Positions 11,520 to 22,017 of a DNA stretch of 64,000 bases are shown here, piece by piece. The position numbers were made by a program, and so were the translations under genes. The stretch comes from Apiospora phragmitis (taxonomy: Eukaryota > Ascomycota > Sordariomycetes > Amphisphaeriales > Apiosporaceae). The stretch covers positions 744,001 through 808,000 of the forward strand of contig JAQQWL010000004.1 in NCBI GenBank assembly GCA_038363925.1, given 5' to 3'. The stretch's first letter is position 1, and every line of letters begins with the position of its first letter. Under the pieces are notes generated by a model, which ran no database searches, had not been told where the DNA came from, and saw only the letters and a list, made by a program, of their open reading frames with translations.

Positions 11520-12234
11520 TGGAACGTAGTATTCTTCGGATGCGCGCCGACCGTCAAGAGATCAGCAAAAGCAGAACCCGATGCGGGGGCTATCTATCTC
11601 CAGCAAATCAGTAGTGACGCCGAGATGTGCTAACCTAAAAGCACCCCGGGTGCGCCGGTCTTCTCCGACGTCGCACTTATCTTGAAGCACTAGTCACAGC
11701 TTTACTCCCAAAGTCCGGCATAGGCTCAGTGTTATGGGAAGAAGCTAGATAGAATATTGGCGATATATGGCAATGATATGTAACAATGTTGCTCTATCAA
11801 GTGTACGTCATATTTGGACAGAAAGTCGGCAACGAGCTGTTGTTTCTGCTGATTACGTGGGTTGGTGGGGTAGCGAGCGCTAGGTTCAGCAGTTGGGTTC
11901 TGCCGCCTCTGATAGCGCCTCCGGGTTAGTGGCCACCCGCTAGCTTAAACCCCTTACTAGTACCCTATTATTCTATACCTGCATGTAAGTCCAAGGGTCC
12001 TTTCTAGATCTATGAATAATCACTAGCAAAATCCCTATACACAAAGTGTAGTCAACTCGAACAATTTTGTATAAGTTCCACAGACCCCAACGAGGTTTGG
12101 CCAATTGGTGCTCGTGGAAGTCCTGGGGGAAATGACTGGCATTCAGTTCAAGGGGTGAACCCCACGACGGTGTACGCAACTATCAGGGGGCTATACTGAG
12201 AAAGCTGCCGATACCGTCATCACATTCTTCATAA
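11520..12234. other. spacer, 715 bp, with dispersed repeat copy A
   Basis: Upstream region of the MFS gene and 3' flank of the SDR gene. Apart from the 71-bp repeat copy, nothing recognisable. Confidence 0.45.
11890..11960 (+). repeat. 71-bp dispersed repeat, copy A
   Basis: Aligns without gaps to 15468-15538, matching at 60 of 71 positions by hand count. Begins cagttgggtt and ends actag. Similarity may run a few bases further (ctagtaccctatta against ctagccccctaatg). Non-coding; possibly a relic of a small mobile element. Confidence 0.8.
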
Positions 12235-13394
12235 TCAACGCCAGTCCGCCAACATAGTCTCGCCTTCCCGTAGTCTGGCATAACCCACGCTATCCCTCCA
12301 CACCATGAGCCGCTTCGCCCTGTCCCTTGCCTCGGCACTTACCTCCGCCGGCCTTGCTCCTTTGAAGTAAACCCCCTTGGAGTTATTGCCCAGCATGGCT
12401 GCCACCACATCCCCTGCTGAACGAGCAGGCGTACGGAACATGCCGCTAGGCTTGAGCCAGGACAGAAGTGCAGCGACCCAGGGCATAATGGTTCGGACAA
12501 AGACGTACTGGGGGTGCCGGCGTGCGATGCCTGTTGCCATCCACCCCGGATCGACACCGAGAACGCAGATGTTACCCAGCAATGGATCCTTATCAAGACT
12601 TTCTTGCAACTCGCCACTAAGTAAAATGTTAGCATAAGGATTTCTTGGTGGTTATCAGCTTGACTACTTAAGTAAGGAGTAAACGCACATCATCATGACT
12701 AGACATAGCTTCGGAGCAGCATAGCGACGGATCCCGCTACACCAAGAAGGGTCACCCTGGCTTGAACTCCAAGTGCCTTTGACAATGGGCTCGATACCGT
12801 CGCCAAGAATTTCCTTCTACTTCGGGTCATCGAAATACCCGCCTTGGCCATCGTTGAATCTGTCGAACGGGCTACGCGACCTTTTGTCAGCCCTTCTTCC
12901 AACCCAATAAAGCAATTCTTACGTACTCGTGGGTGTGGCTGCCTACTACCACGATCCTCCCCTTCTCTCGGTCCATGCTTTGTAGCAATAACAGCGAAGG
13001 GAGCCACTGGCTCAAGTAGTTGAACACCCAACTCGAGTCAAGCCCGTCCTCTACCCATGTCTGCCGTTCGAACTCTTGATAGCCCGCGTTCAAGACGAGC
13101 GCCCGGATCGGGGGGGATCTCTTGTCGAGACACCCGGGCGTTGATGCTGGCCGCGAAGCCGCGCATGCTGTCCAGCTGCTCCAAATGGAGTGTGGTGACC
13201 TCGTGTCCATGTGACGATCTGTTTTGTTGCAGAGCCCGCATAAGGGCCGGTGCTGAAGCCGGGTCGCGGACTCCATAGATACCACGGTAGTCGGCTGCTA
13301 GGCTGGACGAGGCAACGTTTGCTGCAATGGCGCTGCCGAGGCCGCCGTTGGCCCCAGTGAGCACAATGGTACCTTTCGATGCAGTTGCAGGCAT
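12235..13394 (-). pseudogene. Short-chain dehydrogenase/reductase, frameshift plus in-frame stop
   Basis: NAD(P)-dependent SDR family oxidoreductase, substrate unknown. The start is placed at 13394 (MPATASKGTIVLTGANGGLG, giving the TGxxxGxG cofactor motif at the usual N-terminal distance). Exons are 13394-12927, 12859-12689 and 12616-12235, with GTACGT and GTGCGT donors and CTGAC and CTAAC branches; phases match if one base is removed from the G7 run at 13110-13116. The frame then gives IRALVLNAGYQEFERQTWVE, the NAG region, and the YAAPK active site (YxxxK kept). A TAG codon at 12819-12817 interrupts exon 2 (DDPK stop KEILGDG). The C-terminus (VLGVDPGWMATGIARR to LREGETMLADWR) looks normal. 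The stop is a substitution, so this is probably a true pseudogene rather than only an indel error. Confidence 0.75.
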
Positions 13395-13898
13395 CCTGGC
13401 TCTGGAAATGGAAATAACACCTGATGGGCCCCACCGATTGATTCTTCGAGGCGGGCAGAACAAGGAAATCAGAAAGACAAGACAAGATGGCGAGCGCAGG
13501 TTCGCGCTTGGTTTGGGGTCTCCAAAGCCGGATCATGATCCCGAGCCGATGATACCCCGAGCAGTAAAACGATAACCAACGTACCGGTAGCTTCGAAAGT
13601 GTCGGTCATGTACACCCCTCCGTAAAATGTATCAGGTAGTAAGTGCTAACGTACCGAAGAACCTGCCCGGTGGTTGCACAACCCCTTGCTTCCTGGGTGT
13701 AACCTCAAAATACAAGCTGTAAGCATCAGCCTGCATTGTAGGGCAACGGGAAGCCTGATACCAGAATAAATGGCATTAAGCTGGGTGGGTGCCTTGTCAT
13801 ACATTAAGATCTGATGAAGAAAAGAAGTGAGGAACTAACACCCCTGAACTGACGGCCTTGAATCTTCAACAGCTTCTATACCTACGCCTGAACCACAA
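13395..13898. other. spacer between divergent genes, 504 bp
   Basis: Lies between the SDR start (minus) and the membrane-protein gene (plus), so it would be a shared promoter region. No other feature seen. Confidence 0.4.
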
Positions 13899-15367
13899 TG
13901 GCTCCACCGGGAGAGGTCAGGAGGATGTCCAAGAGACTGGCGAGAGTCTCCGTTCGATCCAGCTACGAACCATGCGACGACGACGCATCGGATCATTGAC
14001 CGCAGTCTACACAGAGAGTCTTTGACTTGCTGAACAAGCACGGTCCCTTTTACGGGCCTGGTAATCACGACAGCATTGCCGCAGTTTACTCACCACAGCC
14101 AACAAGAAGAGCATCGAGTCTTTGTCCAGCTCGCTATGCGAGTCTTGGCCAACTTGTTGGGGCTCGTCTTCAGTGGCGTCCTTTGTAAGCTCATCAACTA
14201 TGCGACCAGGATCTGCTTCCAGAAGCACCCGTTACATTTCGATGTCGTGTGGTTCTGGATCGGCTTATGCTCTTCCCGCATGTCGATGGCGCAACCTATT
14301 AAGTATATCCTCGTATTGGCCTCCTTTCTCATCCTCATGGCGGCCCAGTCGGCTCTGTGGGTTGGCGCGATGACCCCTGTTACCACATCCGTCACCAGGG
14401 ATGCGATGGTGACTACATCGCACGACCGCAACTCGAGTCTACTCCGAGAATACCCAAGCGAGATCGCGTCGGCCGGCCCTACGCTGAAAACGAGCCAAGG
14501 TCTGTTCACCTACTCCGTGGGCGTCATGCTGCAAGGAGGCATCCCCACCTCGGCCGCATCTGCCACGCCCATCGACGGCACGGTGCGGCGTCACTCGAAG
14601 ACCGATTACTCCGGATTCACCTGTATCGGGCGTTCTCACGGCGTAGACGCCGCCGTGGGTCTGATGGACGAGTCCGTCTTCGAGGACACGATGGCCCAGG
14701 CCTACACCTACCACGAGGTCGGCTACGACACCCATCCGGCCTGCCTGTACATTGCCAGCACCGGGTTTCCGTCTCTACCAGCTACGCACGGCGGAAAATA
14801 CCTACGCCGCCCACGGGATGCTTCCCCAACAGCCCGCCGCGCGGACCCCGAGTACTCGACCTACATCGGCCACACCAGCGACACCATTGTCGCCATCGGC
14901 ATCGCCCACACCACCGCGGAGGACGACCCGCGCCGCATGCTGGCCATCGCCGCCGGCCGGTCGTACCACCACCTCAACGCCACCCCAGTGCCGGTTCGAG
15001 TACGTGCCGAGGGTGATTCGAGGTCCACGTCGGCCTCGGTGACCGCAACATCACCGTAACGTCGCTGCCGGAGGAGCCGCCCGTGGCCGCCCAGGAGGCG
15101 ACGCTCGCCACAGTCCAGCGCGCCGCGTTCGCCGTCGGGCAGGACCTGTACATCTGGGCCGTCTTCGGCGTCAACCAACGCCTTTTCTCATCACGACGCT
15201 GCTGCTGCTCGAGGCCATGCGCACGGGGGGCCTGGAAGCGGCTGCCCGCGTTGGATTATATGGACCCGAGCAACTTGGTCGCGGGCGGCGCCGCCGTGGT
15301 GAGGGGCAGCATCTACGGGGGGGAGGGGAGACCGGACGCGTCCAAGGGACAACTATTACCCGATTAA
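13899..15367 (+). pseudogene. Uncharacterised fungal membrane protein, many frame breaks
   Basis: Resembles a Sordariomycete-type membrane protein of unknown function. The longest open stretch, 14076-15059, carries two helices (LANLLGLVFSGVLCKLIN and PIKYILVLASFLILMAAQSA) and an extracellular domain (GLFTYSVGVMLQGGI, HTTAEDDPRRMLAIAAG). An upstream piece in another frame starts MAPPGEVRRMSKRLARVS at 13899 and continues as FDLLNKHGPFYGPGNHDSIA near 14020-14085. Downstream, the protein moves through frame 1 (QCRFEYVPRV), frame 2 (FEVHVGLGDRNITVTSLP, ALDYMDPSNLVAGGAA) and a short frame-1 stretch with a third helix (FLITTLLLLEAMRTG at 15184-15228). At least five single-base changes are needed, near CCCC, TTTT and GGGGGG runs. 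Exact ends and any introns are uncertain. Confidence 0.5.
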
Positions 15368-15717
15368 ACCGAGATGTTAAATAGTAAATGAGTTATCATA
15401 TATATGATTATCAGCGTTTAACATTAGTCAAGTCGTTCAAGAACACTTCTTTCCCCCCGCTATTTCCCAGTTGGGTTATGCCTCCTCTGATAACGCCTTC
15501 GGGTTAATGGCCGCCCGCTATCTAAGACCCCCAACTAGCCCCCTAATGGATCCAGAAATAGAATGCTGATAGGCCATGTACGCCGGGGAGCCAGCCGGTC
15601 ACCTACTTTTAGTTACAGTATTCGCAATATAAAATGCAAGTCAGCCTGGTTCGACCTCTTGAAACTACTTATTGTATGAATGGCTTTTGTTGGCACTGAT
15701 CAACTAATGTACACACC
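15368..15717. other. spacer, 350 bp, with dispersed repeat copy B
   Basis: Promoter-side region of the deaminase-like gene, AT-rich at its start, containing copy B of the 71-bp repeat. Confidence 0.45.
15468..15538 (+). repeat. 71-bp dispersed repeat, copy B
   Basis: Same orientation as copy A at 11890-11960, ungapped, 60 of 71 identical; five of the eleven differences are transitions. Confidence 0.8.
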
Positions 15718-16892
15718 ATGAACGGCCTACAAGTATCCCCCTTTATCGCCGCCCTCCCCAAGGTCGAGCTCTACGTGCACATCAAAGGCACCCTGACCCC
15801 GGCACTGCGCTGGAAGCTCGCGCTGCGCAACAACGTCCCCTACCGGCCTACGCCACGTACGACGACCTGCTGGAATCCTACAATGTGCTGTACAACCACC
15901 GCAAGGAGGTGCACGGCGACACCGGCGCCCCGACCTTCCTGGAGACCTACTTCGCTGGCACGCAAGTCCTGTGCCGCGAAGAGGACTTCTACGAGCTCGG
16001 CATGGCGTACTTGGAAAAGGCTGCGGGTATGAATATCCGCTACGCCGAGCCCTTCTTTGATTTGCAGGCCTACCTCCCGCGCGGGGTTCCCGCCGCGACC
16101 GTGCTGAACGGCTACATGCGTGCGCAGCGCGAGGGGGCCGCACGGTTCGGCGTCCGGAGCAACTGGATCCTGTGCTTCATCCGCGACCGGTCCGTCGAGG
16201 AAGGGATCGCGGCGTACGAGGCGGCGCGGCTCGGCCCGGATCCCGGGGGGTCACGGGCTGTTTCACGCGGTGGGGTTGGCCAGCAATGAGTACGACCGCC
16301 CTCCGATGCTGTTTGAGAAGGCTTTCCAGATGGCGAAGCAAGACGGTAAGTTTAGCTTAAAGAAGTTCCTCTATTATTTACCTATCTTGATCTGCCAGAA
16401 AGAGTTTCCTGAAATGCCCTAACAGGACTTCACGTTACGATGCACTGCGACGTGGACCAGAAAGACGCAGCAGACCACGTCCACGAAGCCATCTTCACCG
16501 TTCTCGGCGGCCAGGGCACGGAGCGCATCGACCACGGCCTGAACGCCCTCGACCGGCCCGAGCTTCTGCGGGGGCTCCAAGAGCGGGGGATCCCGCTGAC
16601 GCTGTGCCCGCACGCCTACCACCGGCGGCAGGCGACGGACGTGCTCTTCCCCAAGCTCCGGCAGCTGTGGGACCTCGAGGGGGTCAAGTGGTGCATTAAC
16701 AGCGACGACCCGACCTACATGCACGACGTCTGGATCGACGGGGCCATGGAGAAGTTCTATCATTACTGCAACATGTCCAAGGCCGATATGGTGCAGCTCT
16801 CGAGAGATGCCGTCGAGATCAGTTGGGCGGATGAGGAGCTCAAGACGGAGCTGCTGCGAGAACTTGAGAGATTTGGGCGAGACAACTGTTAG
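15718..16892 (+). pseudogene. Adenosine/adenine deaminase-like gene with altered zinc site
   Basis: Amidohydrolase of the adenosine deaminase family, which deaminates adenosine or adenine in purine salvage. Exons are 15718-16345 and 16426-16892 (donor GTAAGT, branch CTAAC). A missing base near 15846-15855 and an extra G in the G6 run at 16245-16250 break the frame; correcting both gives 364 residues, the family length. The N-terminal metal motif normally reads LHxHxxG; here it is ELYVHIKGTLTP, so the first zinc histidine is Tyr and the usual Glu after the second His is Lys. Other active-site parts remain: MHCDVDQ, RIDHGLNAL and INSDDPTYM. With a lost metal ligand the product should be inactive even if the indels are errors. 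It may still be a non-catalytic paralogue. Confidence 0.75.
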
Positions 16893-17345
16893 TTAGGAAA
16901 CGAACGCTAGTGACACCAGGTCTGATGGCGTTACGAACACGGTTGCCAGCTGGACGCAGTATGATATTATGTTGCTTGCATCAAGTGATGATAGTCGAAT
17001 CGGCACACAGTAATCTATCATCAGCAGTCCGCCCGTCACCAACCACTGCGTCACTATAAAAGATTTGAGTCGAGGTGCGTAGATCTGACATTCGGTGCTG
17101 CGCCGCGGCGAACTTACTACACGGCGTTAAGCACTTCCATGATACGCAGAAAGACAGCCGAACTAGATGGATATAACCCAAGGACGATCTGCTATTGGAC
17201 GACCGACCCCAATTCATCAGTGCACAGGGCAATGAATATACGACAACCGCAGGACGGACATGCATACCCGCCTCTCGGGGTGGCTCGCTATATTCTACTA
17301 GGCGCGTATACGGCTGTGCACTCAAACTGCAGTCAATCACGAACA
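16893..17345. other. spacer, about 450 bp
   Basis: Between the deaminase-like gene and the first recognisable GMC remnant. The lost N-terminus of the GMC gene may overlap it, but no conserved motif is visible. Confidence 0.4.
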
Positions 17346-18525
17346 GTGGTCAGGCCAGGAGGACTGCAACATCTCATTCCTATCTTGGCCGAGGGCGCGT
17401 CCGTCGCCGTGGTGGAAGCCCGGTGGGTTCTACGGCTTCGAGAACTCGAACCGGTCTATCGTTCCGCTCTTGGCGTTGACAGGTCTTGCGTTCGTCGACA
17501 CTTCGACGGAGTCGTTTATGCCTCAGCCATTGATGGACTGAGCCTGGTTGTCGAAGGCCTGGGGGAGGCCGACCTGTCTCCGAGTTCAAAGGGGTTCGGC
17601 AGTAATGGTGAGCTTATCGGACGTGGTGCATGGGTTCCTTCGACAATCAACCCCGAGAATCCTCATCGGTCGTCGGTCGAGAGTAGCTTTCTTCGCAACG
17701 CCATCCCTCGAGGTGGCAAGTTGGCCGTGTACGCTCATACTCGGGCGAAACGGAACCTTTTCGATCGGTCGAGTCGTCTTCCAAGAGCTGTCGGTGTTGA
17801 AGTCGAGATCCCGGGGTTCTCGTATACGCTCAATGCTGCTAAGGAGGTCATCATCTCTGCTGGAACATTTTCTCTCACCGCAGCCTCTCATGGTATCAGG
17901 TAACGAGCCCCTGGTGATTGGCGGCCGAGCCTGGTTGATATTGCCATAGGGATCGGGGCACAGGCTGTGTTCTAATCCCAAGCTATTCCGGTCATTGTCG
18001 ATCTGTCAGGGGTAGGACAGAACCTTGCCGACCCTCTACAGGTTGCCGTATCGCACGCAGTAAATAAGCCTGGCGGTCAATCCCTGACTGCTGACCCAAT
18101 GCTGACCCCCCCCCCATGACGTAAAACAGTTTCACGAGGATGTATCAGGACCATCCAACAGCGCAGCAGGATACCTGGCGGCTGGGCAAATTTCCCGGTA
18201 ACGGAGGCGGCCAACACAATCAAGAACGGCCCAGAACATCTGCCACTCCCGGATGTACAGACGGACCAACCGATTCTGGATCACATTCGCCACAGCGCTA
18301 CTCAGATCTGGCATCCAACAGGGACTTGTGCAATCGGGGCGATCGGCCGATGACGGGGCAGTGTTCGACAGCAAGGGCGGGTATATCGCATCCGAGGGGC
18401 TTCGCATCTGCGATGCCAGTATGCTGTCTTTCACGATTTCTGCTCATCCACAGGAAAGCATGTACGCCATGGCGAAAAAGATAGCGGATAACCTCAAGAC
18501 AGCGAGCGGTTTCGTGGCCGTGTAG
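17346..18525 (+). pseudogene. GMC (glucose-methanol-choline) oxidoreductase remnant
   Basis: Decayed FAD-dependent GMC oxidoreductase. Pieces in several frames follow family order: a damaged Rossmann start with LAEGASVAVVEA near 17388-17423; GGFYGFENSNRSIVPLLALT near 17420-17480, ending at a TGA (17539-17541) where homologues usually keep coding; STINPENPHRSSVESSF near 17640-17690; GVEVEIPGFSYTLNAAKEVI near 17793-17852; SGVGQNLADPLQVAVSHAVN near 18006-18070; and the C-terminal motif GLRICDASMLSFTISAHPQE near 18397-18456, stop at 18523-18525. The region between the N-terminal pieces and the STINPEN block, and the segment before the last block, are much shorter than in intact enzymes, so internal deletions are likely. 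Clear pseudogene. Confidence 0.8.
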
Positions 18526-19713
18526 TTCGCGGATCCGCTACAGAACAGGACTTCGAGAGTCGATTGGATTGAAGTCGTCGGATCCGATTGTCTAGCAGTG
18601 AATTGGGTATGTAGTCTCGCCAATCTAGCGGTAGCTCACCCCGGATTGCCAGAGCTGACTCAAATTAGCACTTGTAGGCGGTGGTGTTGAAACGACGAAT
18701 GTCTCAGATCAGAGTGAAAGGCAGACAGTGGGCTTGGCCTATGATAAAGAATAAAGCTATCGAGTCGGAAGCGGGCTAGCTTCCGATTCGAGGGAGCAGT
18801 GGTGCAGGCAGCCCGGGTTGGTCTCCGATAGCAAGTACATAGTAATGCTAAGAAGACCCAATGATAAGGATAAGCAGTTGCTGTGCTATTGTGGTCAGCA
18901 TACGGAGTATCCGTACAAGTAGAACATTGATGGTAATGGGAGTGGGTACAGTTACTACTTGCCTTACATTATGAATCGTGTAGTAAACTCAGCTATCAGC
19001 CCTGGAGCGCTATGCAGCATATCAGATAGGTCCAATTGCGTATCAGCTGTCTCCCGCAATAAGACACTACTGTGTAATAGGATGGGATAATGAAGGAACA
19101 GGCAAGTCCATGCGACGCAACAGGGCCAAGCCAGCCTTGATCAGATTAGGGATGTCCATGCGAATGGCAGCAGCCAAGGAATAACACTGCTGCTTAGCTT
19201 GGGGTGAAGCATGTTCTCAGCTCGTTGTCGGCAGGGCTAGATAGTTCACGGTAGAAGGGAAAGCCCACGGCGTCGTCGCGGGTGGTGGGTGGTGCTGCTG
19301 TTCCTCGCCAATCGCTCTATCATCGAGAACCGTTATCGTCGGTCTAAGCGTCTTGGCAGTCTGGGGTTGGCACCCGGTTAGGCCCGTTTAAGTCGGGTTG
19401 CCAAGCCGCTGGGTGCGAACCTCGTTATCTCGGTGGGGCAATAGCAGTGGCTCACCCATCATGTCGTCTCTCCGTCACCCCTAGCTTGTCCAGGTACAAT
19501 CCAGGCTCTCGTCTGTTGGCGTGGATGTTCCTTGTTATGTAACACCCACGTTATCAATACGCTCCATACGTGCCAAGAGCCACCATGCCGTCTCTCGCAT
19601 ATATAGCATTCGAGATGTCGCCCTTGCCATTGAGGGTTGCTTCACCACGGAAGTCTCCTCCAACAAAACACCTTCCCTCGAGCTCTGTTCCGTAGTCGTT
19701 AACTACCACCACC
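18526..19713. other. gene-free region, 1.2 kb
   Basis: Transition between the decayed block and the permease. The last few hundred bases, with pyrimidine-rich tracts before the start, are the probable permease promoter and leader. No coding or RNA signal seen. Confidence 0.45.
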
Positions 19714-21462
19714 ATGGAAGACACGGAAAAGAAGGGAGGCATTACGCCTGCCTATACCAACACCGGCAGTGAGGACATGCGCGTCGTCACTGCTGATCAG
19801 TATGGCGAGACCAAGCGCGGTCTGAGCCCGCGCCATGTGCAGCTCATGGCAATTGGCGGATCGATCGGTACTGGACTTTGGGTAGGTAGTATCTCTCTCC
19901 GCTCTCGCGTCTCTCAGAGACTGCCGAAATTGGTGTGTAGGAAAGGACGCCGCTGACAATAGCGCTTAGGTCGGTATTGGCGGGGTTCTGAGTAAGGCAG
20001 GCCCACTCTCCCTCATTATGGGGTATGCCTTCTGGGGACTCATGTTCGTGTGGCCCCTGAACTTGTGTGTGGCTGAGATGTGCGCCTACTTGCCCACCAA
20101 GGGCAGCATCTTCGAGTTGGCGGCGCGCTTCTTCGACCCAGCCCTGGGTTTCGCCATGGGTTGGACTTATTTCTTCGCCGGAGTCATGCTGGTGTGTACG
20201 GAATACTCGGCCGTGGCCACGGTTATGCAGTATTGGTTGCCCGATGTTAACCCGGCCGCTTGGATCGCCATGGCCTTGATCTCGTGCCTGCTGCTCAATG
20301 TGGTAGCCGTCAAGTGTTACGGAGAGTCCGAGTTCATCATGGCTTCGACCAAAGTCATCCTGCTGTTTGGACTGTGCCTAGTGACGCTCGTTACCATGTG
20401 CGGAGGCAACCCCAAGCACGATGCATACGGCTTCCGGAACTGGAGCGGCGGCAACGCGATTCATGAATACTATACGACTGGAGACACTGGGCGATTCCTG
20501 GGCTGGTGGAAGGTCGTCATCTACGCAGCCTTCACCATTGCGGGTCCCGATATGATCGCACTGGCTGCGGGAGAGATCCAGAACCCGCGCCGAACCATCC
20601 CTCGTGTGGCCAAGCTGATCTTTTACCGTCTGGTCGGTTTCTACATCGTTGGAGTCCTGTGCGTGGGCATCATCTGCTCCTCGCGCGACCCCCTGTTGCT
20701 GGGCGCCATCGAGAACTCGGAGCCGGGCGCTGCCGCCTCTCCCTGGGTCGTGGGCATCAAGAACCTCAGCATCCCCTTCCTTCCTGATCTCGTGAACGCG
20801 TTGATCCTGCTGTCCGGGTGGTCGTGCGGCAACGCCTACCTCTACTCGTCGTCGCGCACGCTGTACGGCCTGGCCAAGGACGGCCAAGCGCCCAAGATCT
20901 TCGCCAAGTGCACCAAGTCCGGCGTGCCGATGTACGCCGTCCTCAGCGTGTCGGCCATCACCTGCATCACCTTCCTGGTGTCGTCCAACTCGGCCGTCGA
21001 GGTCTTCTACTGGTTCGTCGACCTGACGACGACCGCGCTGATCATGACGTACGTCATGATGTTGACGGCGTACATCGGTTTCTACCGCGCCTGCAAGGCG
21101 CAGAACATGAACCCGGCCAGCCTTCCCTACCGCGCTCCCCTGACCCCGTACACGCCCTACGTGGCGTTGGTGATTGGCTGGTTGGCGCTGCTCTTCGTGG
21201 GTACAGCTCTTTCGTGCCGTTCGACACGCGAAGCTTCATCACCGCGTACTTCGCCGTCGGCTGGGGTGGCTTCATGTTCGTGGCCTGGAAGATCTTCAGG
21301 CGGACCAAGGTGGTCAAGCCCGCGGAGGCCGATCTGATCAGCGGTAAGAAGGAGATCGACGACGAATGCCGTCACTGGGAAGAAGGCGGAATCGAAGAGG
21401 TCGAGAAGGCGAGACTGGCCCAGATGGGCTTCGCGAGACGCTGCTGGGAGCGAATGTGGTGA
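19714..21462 (+). CDS. Amino-acid permease (fungal YAT/AAP family), one frame break
   Basis: Plasma-membrane amino-acid/proton symporter. Exon 1 is 19714-19881 and exon 2 starts at 19970 after an 88-nt intron (GTAGGT donor, CTGAC branch). The helix-1 motif GGSIGTGLWVGIGGVLSKAG is split exactly by the intron and restored by splicing. Twelve helices follow, with AFTIAGPDMIALAAGEIQNP and LIFYRLVGFYIVGVLCVGII matching the family core. At the GGG near 21199-21201 the frame runs into unrelated sequence; adding one G restores FVGYSSFVPFDTRSF and a normal C-terminus (RTKVVKPAEADLISGKKEID to RRCWERMW), total 553 residues. As the tail is well preserved, I favour a sequence error over a pseudogene. Substrate range is not readable. 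Confidence 0.85.
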
Positions 21463-21927
21463 TGAGCTCCATTCGCACTGCCCAAGAACACCTAGTTAAT
21501 GACTTTTCTAATCACGAGCTCGAGAATAATCGAGCGTTTTAATTTTATGTAATCATCAAAGTGAAACCCCTGGCGACCAATGTGATTATAGCAGATCTGT
21601 CTCTGCCCGTGCCAGACAATTGTGATGGCAATACCTAACGAGTAGTTTAGGTTCAAATAGCTGCTGTAGATCTTACCTGGTACTCATTTCAAAAGGCCTT
21701 CCACCATTAGTCGCATCTTTTGTCCTCGAGCATCCAGGCTGCAAGAGCTGTCCGAATTCGTGCTCCAAAGCGGGTCGCAACATTGATGACCTTCGGTACC
21801 TAAGATTTCATGAAGATTGGCTGCTTTTCGAATGGGCTTATGGACGTTGTTTATTCATTTGTCTCGGAGAAATTATTGCATCATAGATGTCCATAAGAAA
21901 CAGGAATTCAACAACCAATGAACACTA
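21463..21927. other. spacer, 465 bp
   Basis: 3' flank of the permease and 5' flank of tRNA-His. Nothing else seen. Confidence 0.4.
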
Positions 21928-22017
21928 GGTGGCATAGTATAGTGGTCAGTACAACACGTTGTGGTCTAGCACCATAACTGTTCCGTGTAGACCCCGGTTC
22001 GATTCCGGGTGCCGCCA
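21928..22017 (+). tRNA. tRNA-His (GTG) with intron
   Basis: The acceptor arm ggtggca pairs with tgccgcc (one G-T pair). The D arm is gtat/gtac and the anticodon stem acacg/cgtgt is perfect. The loop is ttGTGg followed by an intron of about 18 nt (tctagcaccataactgtt) and c38. The T arm is cccgg/ccggg with loop ttcgatt. A73 as discriminator fits eukaryotic tRNA-His. The intron sits at the standard position one base 3' of the anticodon. Confidence 0.92.
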
